NCBI GenBank assembly: GCA_021784555.1
Contig: JAJYHY010000039.1
Location: forward strand, 1-37,162
From: a bacterium
GTDB taxonomy: Bacteria; Verrucomicrobiota; Verrucomicrobiia; Limisphaerales; UBA8199
DNA length: 37,162 bases
Direction of reading: 5' to 3'
This document shows, piece after piece, positions 33,317-37,162 of this stretch. Both the position numbers and the translations under genes were made by a program. Every line of letters starts with the position of its first letter. The stretch's first letter is position 1. The notes below the pieces were generated by a model, which searched no databases, had not been told where the DNA came from, and worked only from the letters and a program-made list of their open reading frames with translations.

Positions 33317-34069
33317 GTGGATGTAGTGTCTCGCAGCCATAGAGGTCCGGACCCCGAAGATGCCAAGCTCTTCGGCCCGCATACCTGGGCTGACCTGCGC
33401 AAGGCGACCAGCGACTTGTGCTGGCTGCTGGATCGCGGTTATGCCATCCGCTCTGCCGTGGAGTTGGTGGGCAACCGGTATTCGCTGGCGCGGCGCCAAC
33501 GGCTGGCGGTGTCCCGTTGCGCCTGCTCCACTGGGGCCCTCCAGCGCCGTCAATGTCATCGGGTTCAGCCTCAGGCGCTTGGAGGGCAGGAATTGTGGCT
33601 TGATGGTTTTAACGTGCTGATTGCCGTGGAGGCTGCCCTGGGCGGGGGCGTGGTCCTGCACGGCTGCGACGATTGCTACCGCGACCTGGCCAATATTTAT
33701 GCCCGCTACCGTGAGGTAGAGGAAACCCGGACGGCCTTGCGCCTGATAGGGGATCTCGCCGCCGGTTGGGGTGTGCGGGAATGCCATTGGCTGCTCGACC
33801 GCCCGGTCTCCAACAGCGGCCGTTTCCAGCGGGTTATCCTCGAAACGGCCATCCCCGCGAGTTGGCCATGGCAAGTCGAACTCGTTTTCAATCCCGATAA
33901 AGTTCTGGCGGAGTCGGAGCAAATCGTTGCGACCTCGGATAGCGTGATCCTCGACCGTTGCAACCGCTGGATAAATCTCGCCCGCCTGGTCATTGATGGG
34001 TCAGTCCCGAACGCCAATGTGGTCGATCTCCGGCCCTCTTCCAATGCGCAGGCCGAAGGCCTTGGCTAA
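33317..34069 (+). CDS. DUF434 domain-containing protein
   Basis: 250 residues from the GTG at 33317 (GTG at 33326 is also possible). RGPDPEDAKLFGPHTWADLRKATSDL followed by CWLLDRGYAIRSAVELVGNRYSLARRQR is the DUF434 signature with four clustered Cys/His-type residues further on (SRCACSTGALQRRQC). The rest (LWLDGFNVLIAVEAALGG, WLLDRPVSNSG, VATSDSVILDRC) has the Asp/Asn pattern of a PIN- or NYN-like nuclease core, but this is a guess. Function unknown. Confidence 0.75.
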   Translation: MDVVSRSHRGPDPEDAKLFGPHTWADLRKATSDLCWLLDRGYAIRSAVELVGNRYSLARRQRLAVSRCACSTGALQRRQCHRVQPQALGGQELWLDGFNVLIAVEAALGGGVVLHGCDDCYRDLANIYARYREVEETRTALRLIGDLAAGWGVRECHWLLDRPVSNSGRFQRVILETAIPASWPWQVELVFNPDKVLAESEQIVATSDSVILDRCNRWINLARLVIDGSVPNANVVDLRPSSNAQAEGLG

Positions 34070-34120
34070 GCGTCCCACTTCGTAAATCCGGTTACGTATT
34101 CTCTGCTGCAACCGGTTTTT

Positions 34121-34173
34121 TGTCCCAGGTGGGACATTGGAACGGAAGTCAATTCTCTGTCCCACGTGGGACA
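34121..34173. repeat. Two 16-bp palindromes TGTCCCA..TGGGACA
   Basis: TGTCCCAGGTGGGACA at 34121-34136 (palindromic except the central pair) and the perfect palindrome TGTCCCACGTGGGACA at 34158-34173, 37 bp apart start to start. The shared unit extends beyond the palindrome (ATTGGAA / ATGGAA follows each copy). They lie in the 160-bp gap between two convergent genes; operator, REP-like repeat or terminator are all possible. Confidence 0.7.
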
Positions 34174-34229
34174 TGGAATCGGCCACCCGTTCCGGCCCCA
34201 AATCCGTCGCGGATCCAAGGACTTGGGTA

Positions 34230-36056
34230 CTAAGTCCGCGCCATACGGATATGGGGCGCTTTCAGCCCTTCTGCCACGGCTCGCGCGGCCCGCTCGCGCA
34301 GCGAGGAGTAGAGCCGTTTGCGCGACCACAGAATAAAGCCAACGTCTTTTGCCACCGTCAGGCCGTAGTTGAGCGAGGCGCTGAGGAGTGGCATCCAGAG
34401 GAGCATTGCGGCTGAAGAATTGGATCCGCCTCCCATGTAAACACCGGCCATTAGCAGGGAAATCCCAATGCCGGAGCCGAACGCTAGCACAAACCACGGA
34501 ATTACCTGGACAAACAGCAAGGTTCTCAATGTCGCTTGATTCGCGCTTTTGGAGGTCACGCCCATCCATAAGCCAAACCAGCAAAGGGCGGCGAGATTGG
34601 CCAGGACGCTCATTGCGGCCAACGCCGCGGTGAGCAAGGCCACTATGCACCGCACGATGGTGGGCTTCCGCCCGGAGCCCGCGAGCGGGGTGATGGTCGA
34701 GGTCGCAACGGAAAAGGTAACCGTGGAGTGAGGGACCACTGCGGCTTGGCCGCTAACGACTGTGCCGGGCCGGTTTGTGACGCTTGGGCTTGGGACCGTG
34801 CGCACCGGCGGCCCGGGCGCAAATCGCTGGAATGAGAGTTGAGAGAGGGTCACGCCCACGGCATGCATCCCCAAGAGCAAGAGCACCGGCAAGCCGAATA
34901 ACCTGGTGAACGCCCGCCACTGTCCCATGACGATTTCCCTCTCGCTGAGAGGTGTGGCCAGGAGCAGTTCCAGCAGGCCATTGCGCCGCGCTTCGATGAA
35001 GAACCGTCCGGCTTGCGAAGCCGCCCAGAGATAAAGGAAGAGCGTGAAGAATTGTCCCAAAGAGCCCCACATCATCCAGCCTCCAACCGAATGCCTGCTC
35101 AGGAGCAGTTCTCCCGCTATTCCGCCCGTGGCCAGGATGGGTAACGTCCACACACCGAGCGCCTGCCACCGCTCCCGGCACACCAGCCACGTCATTGGCG
35201 CCGGACCCAGCAGCTTGGCTCTCAGCCGTTCCCGGCGGCGGCTCCCGCCGAATTTCCATGCGAAGGCCCAACCGCGCCGCGAACTGGGCGCCCCGCGGCG
35301 CTCCCGCCACGTACGCGGGGCCAGGGCGCACGCCAGACCCAGCAAGCCCCAACCCAGGGCCTGGTTGATGGCGATGGCGGCCCAAAATGGCGAGCGGCCC
35401 CAGGCGCCAGCGGCAACCAAGGCAAAACCCGGACTCGACAGGCTCCAGAAGGGATGAAACGCCCGGCTCTGCCTGGCGGCATTGACCGAGTCCAGCAGGG
35501 GACCGCCAAAAGTTAGCAGCAAGAGCAATAACAGCGTTCCCGCCAGGGCCTTCTGCGAATCCCGGCTGACGGTTGAAACCAGCATCCCGGCCACCAGGGA
35601 GAGGAACAATCCATTCAGGACAGCCAGCGAGCTCTGCCAGTATTGCGAAGCGGTAATCCCGCCCAGCAATTGTGTCAACGCCAGTATCGGCAACACGGCG
35701 AGCAGCCCGTAGAAGCCGCGCAACGAGGTCGCCAGAAGTTTGCCCAAAGCAACGTCGTAGCCCCGGAGCTGGGTCAGAAACAGCAGGCCGAGGGTGCCTT
35801 CGCGCTTCTCCTGACTCAGGCAATCGGAGGTCAGAAACAGCCCGGCCGACAGCCCCGCCGCCAGGCACAGCCAGACAAGGGTGCGGAAAAGCATGACCCC
35901 GAGTCGCAGACCGCTCCTCCCTTCCAGGCTGTGGAGCAACAGGAAGCCGGCGCCAATCAGGACGCCAATTCCCGCTCCGGCAATACGCGTCCAGAACGCG
36001 CCGCGCTTCCGCGCCGCCACCCGCAATTCGCGGTCAACCACCGGCAGAAAGTTCAT
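34230..36056 (-). CDS. Large ABC-2-type permease
   Basis: 608 residues with about twelve membrane helices in two halves. First half: VVDRELRVAARKRGAFW then CLSQEKREGTLGLLFL, the cytoplasmic coupling-helix pattern of ABC-2 permeases (E-x-x-x-G-T-L). Second half: EARRNGLLELLLATPLS, a second copy of it. It therefore looks like a fused double permease with two copies of the fold. A cognate ATPase is not visible in the window; it may lie beyond the right edge. A Pro/Thr/Val-rich periplasmic stretch (about residues 415-460) has no defined fold. The TMEM14-like gene starts 45 bp upstream on the same strand. Confidence 0.83.
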   Translation of the reverse strand: MNFLPVVDRELRVAARKRGAFWTRIAGAGIGVLIGAGFLLLHSLEGRSGLRLGVMLFRTLVWLCLAAGLSAGLFLTSDCLSQEKREGTLGLLFLTQLRGYDVALGKLLATSLRGFYGLLAVLPILALTQLLGGITASQYWQSSLAVLNGLFLSLVAGMLVSTVSRDSQKALAGTLLLLLLLTFGGPLLDSVNAARQSRAFHPFWSLSSPGFALVAAGAWGRSPFWAAIAINQALGWGLLGLACALAPRTWRERRGAPSSRRGWAFAWKFGGSRRRERLRAKLLGPAPMTWLVCRERWQALGVWTLPILATGGIAGELLLSRHSVGGWMMWGSLGQFFTLFLYLWAASQAGRFFIEARRNGLLELLLATPLSEREIVMGQWRAFTRLFGLPVLLLLGMHAVGVTLSQLSFQRFAPGPPVRTVPSPSVTNRPGTVVSGQAAVVPHSTVTFSVATSTITPLAGSGRKPTIVRCIVALLTAALAAMSVLANLAALCWFGLWMGVTSKSANQATLRTLLFVQVIPWFVLAFGSGIGISLLMAGVYMGGGSNSSAAMLLWMPLLSASLNYGLTVAKDVGFILWSRKRLYSSLRERAARAVAEGLKAPHIRMART

Positions 36057-36101
36057 GGCAGCCGGAAGAATGGCGGTCGAAGCAGAAGAAGAAAAGCAGA
36101 T

Positions 36102-36407
36102 TCAGAGCCTGAAATGGCGCAACACCAGCGCCGCCAGCGTCACGAGCAGCATCAGCCCGCTGGGCATGAACTTCCTGGTTTTTGCCAGGCGGATGGTGAA
36201 AACCACAAACAGCAGCGCCATGACCACATCGGCCATCCCCTTTGCAAAGGAAGGCGCGAACAGGCCCCGAACCTGCGTGAGTATGAGCAGGGCCGCACAA
36301 ACGCCGGAGGTGATGAGGGAGATCTTGCTCTTGGCTTTGAAGAAGCCGATCAGACCGCCAATAACCAAAAGGACGACGTATATCCAGACAACGAGGTCAG
36401 GTCTCAT
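36102..36407 (-). CDS. TMEM14 / UPF0136 family small membrane protein
   Basis: 101 residues from MRPDLVVWIYVVLLVIGGLIGF. Four hydrophobic helices with the family pattern GGLIGFFKAKSKISLITSGV, MALLFVVFTIRLAKTRKFMPSGLM and a short C-terminal tail. The family is widespread in eukaryotes and bacteria with unknown or fatty-acid/heme-linked roles. Start chosen at the first residue of the family-like sequence; an upstream ATG adds 8 residues. Confidence 0.85.
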   Translation of the reverse strand: MRPDLVVWIYVVLLVIGGLIGFFKAKSKISLITSGVCAALLILTQVRGLFAPSFAKGMADVVMALLFVVFTIRLAKTRKFMPSGLMLLVTLAALVLRHFRL

Positions 36408-36478
36408 ATACAATTTCGAACCGCTGGCCACAGAACGGGCATTGGACTGATTCGGGTATTTCTATGGCCCGCACCCTG

Positions 36479-37162
36479 TTACTCCTGCAACGCGTCCGGG
36501 TCAATGCCCAAAGCAACGCCCAATTCTTTAGCCCGCTGGCGAGCCTCCTGCCGGCGGCTGGCCGCAATCATGACTCGCTTATTCACCCGTCGTCCGGTCT
36601 GCCGTTCAAACAGGCTTACCGTCCGCACAAACCGCACCACGTCATGGCTGTCCACGCTGGACTTGATCTCTACGGCGATGACCGTTCCATTGCGCACCAG
36701 CACGTCTAATTCGTAGCTGCGGCCTGGGTCGTAGTTGATGTACCCCTCCGGGTCTTGGCCCCGATGCACTTCCACCTTGTAGCCAGCCTCGCTCACAATC
36801 TCCCGCAGCCCGTCCCGAAAGGCGGCCTCTGCATCTGGACCCGACCGGGAGAAGAGTGCCTCTACGCGCAGACCGGAGAGGCGGAGGCTCTCTTCCGTTC
36901 TGCGTTGGGCCTCGGCCAGTTCGTGGACCGTGGCCTCGATGCGATTCTGAGCCTCGACCAACACTTGGACCGTGGCGTCGGTGCGCTTCTGAGCCTCAGT
37001 GAGTCTCTCTATGGCAACGTCGGTGCGTTTCTGGGCCTCGATAAGTCTGTCCACCGCCGCCTCCAGCGAGCCGACCCGCTCCTCGGTTCGGCGTTGCGCC
37101 TCCGCCAGTCTCTCGACCGCCGCCTCCAGGGAGCCGACCCGCTCCTCGGTTCGGGCTCGCGC
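36479..37162 (-). CDS. DUF3782-like coiled-coil/nuclease protein, 5' end outside window
   Basis: The minus frame is open to the right edge (at least 227 codons); the GTG at 37054 is internal. The N-terminal part is a tandem coiled coil of 14- and 21-residue units (for example RTEERVGSLEAAV repeated twice, then ERLTEAQKRTD, HELAEAQRRTE). The C-terminal part, from LRVEALFSRSGPDAEAAF, holds YELDVLVRNGTVIAVEIKSS, a PD-(D/E)XK arrangement (Asp, then Glu-x-Lys). This pairing is typical of DUF3782-type proteins in Cyanobacteria, Planctomycetes and related phyla. Role unknown. At DNA level the 5' repeats are near-identical. Confidence 0.8.
   Translation of the reverse strand, partial: ARARTEERVGSLEAAVERLAEAQRRTEERVGSLEAAVDRLIEAQKRTDVAIERLTEAQKRTDATVQVLVEAQNRIEATVHELAEAQRRTEESLRLSGLRVEALFSRSGPDAEAAFRDGLREIVSEAGYKVEVHRGQDPEGYINYDPGRSYELDVLVRNGTVIAVEIKSSVDSHDVVRFVRTVSLFERQTGRRVNKRVMIAASRRQEARQRAKELGVALGIDPDALQE

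Noticed and set aside
34121-34173. CRISPR with two repeats
   Set aside because: Only two copies, each a full palindrome, and no cas genes.

Overview
The window reads as a chromosome fragment of a high-GC bacterium, most likely a Verrucomicrobiota of the Pedosphaera/Limisphaerales type. The clues are a type II secretion G-like pseudopilin with an FADGHAE-type C-terminal signature (27.4-28.4 kb), a broken relative of it (11.9-12.2 kb), an Asn-tipped EF-P, a Uma2-family protein, and many short dispersed repeats that run into gene ends and coding regions. The taxonomy is inferred from protein style; there is no rRNA or tRNA gene here.

Layout. 0-2.5 kb: the 5' end of a RAYT/Y1-type transposase, then a type II restriction-modification pair whose nuclease is broken by one extra base and whose methyltransferase may carry a second frameshift near its C-terminus. 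2.5-6.8 kb: a four-gene phosphorelay cassette on the minus strand (PAS-GAF histidine kinase, Rcp1-like receiver, receiver-histidine kinase, NarL-type regulator). 6.9-10.7 kb: manA, accA, remnants of decayed genes, a Uma2 protein and efp. 10.8-11.8 kb: a palindromic element and a Phd/VapC-type toxin-antitoxin pair. 12.3-14.5 kb: a DUF2721 membrane protein, rph and prmA. 14.7-16.6 kb: a hairpin repeat and a polytopic glycosyltransferase.

The most interesting region is 17.0-23.1 kb, a six-gene minus-strand operon that looks like an uncharacterised RiPP (ribosomally made, post-translationally modified peptide) pathway. Its first gene encodes a 131-residue peptide with 14 cysteines in exact four-residue register (positions 13 to 65), then a glycine-rich hydrophobic segment and a Ser/Thr-rich tail. 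It is followed by two different radical SAM/SPASM maturases, an ABC ATPase, an ABC permease and an exported, membrane-anchored LolA/RseB-like protein. The natural reading is: peptide made, cysteines cross-linked (probably thioethers) by the two radical SAM enzymes, product exported by the ABC pair and handled in the periplasm by the last protein. About 1 kb of gene-poor DNA, a small membrane protein and a short AraC-type regulator lie on the upstream side.

24.7-28.4 kb: AraC mini-regulator, GtrA-like protein, PIG-V-like mannosyltransferase and pseudopilin, with several repeat families. 28.8-29.6 kb: a second toxin-antitoxin pair with an apparently leaderless promoter/operator. 29.8-32.5 kb: dihydrolipoyl dehydrogenase and the E2 subunit of a 2-oxoacid dehydrogenase complex (E1 is not in the window). 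32.8-37.2 kb: a putative lipoprotein, a DUF434-type protein, two 16-bp palindromes, a large ABC-2 permease, a TMEM14-like protein and a coiled-coil/PD-(D/E)XK protein cut by the window edge.
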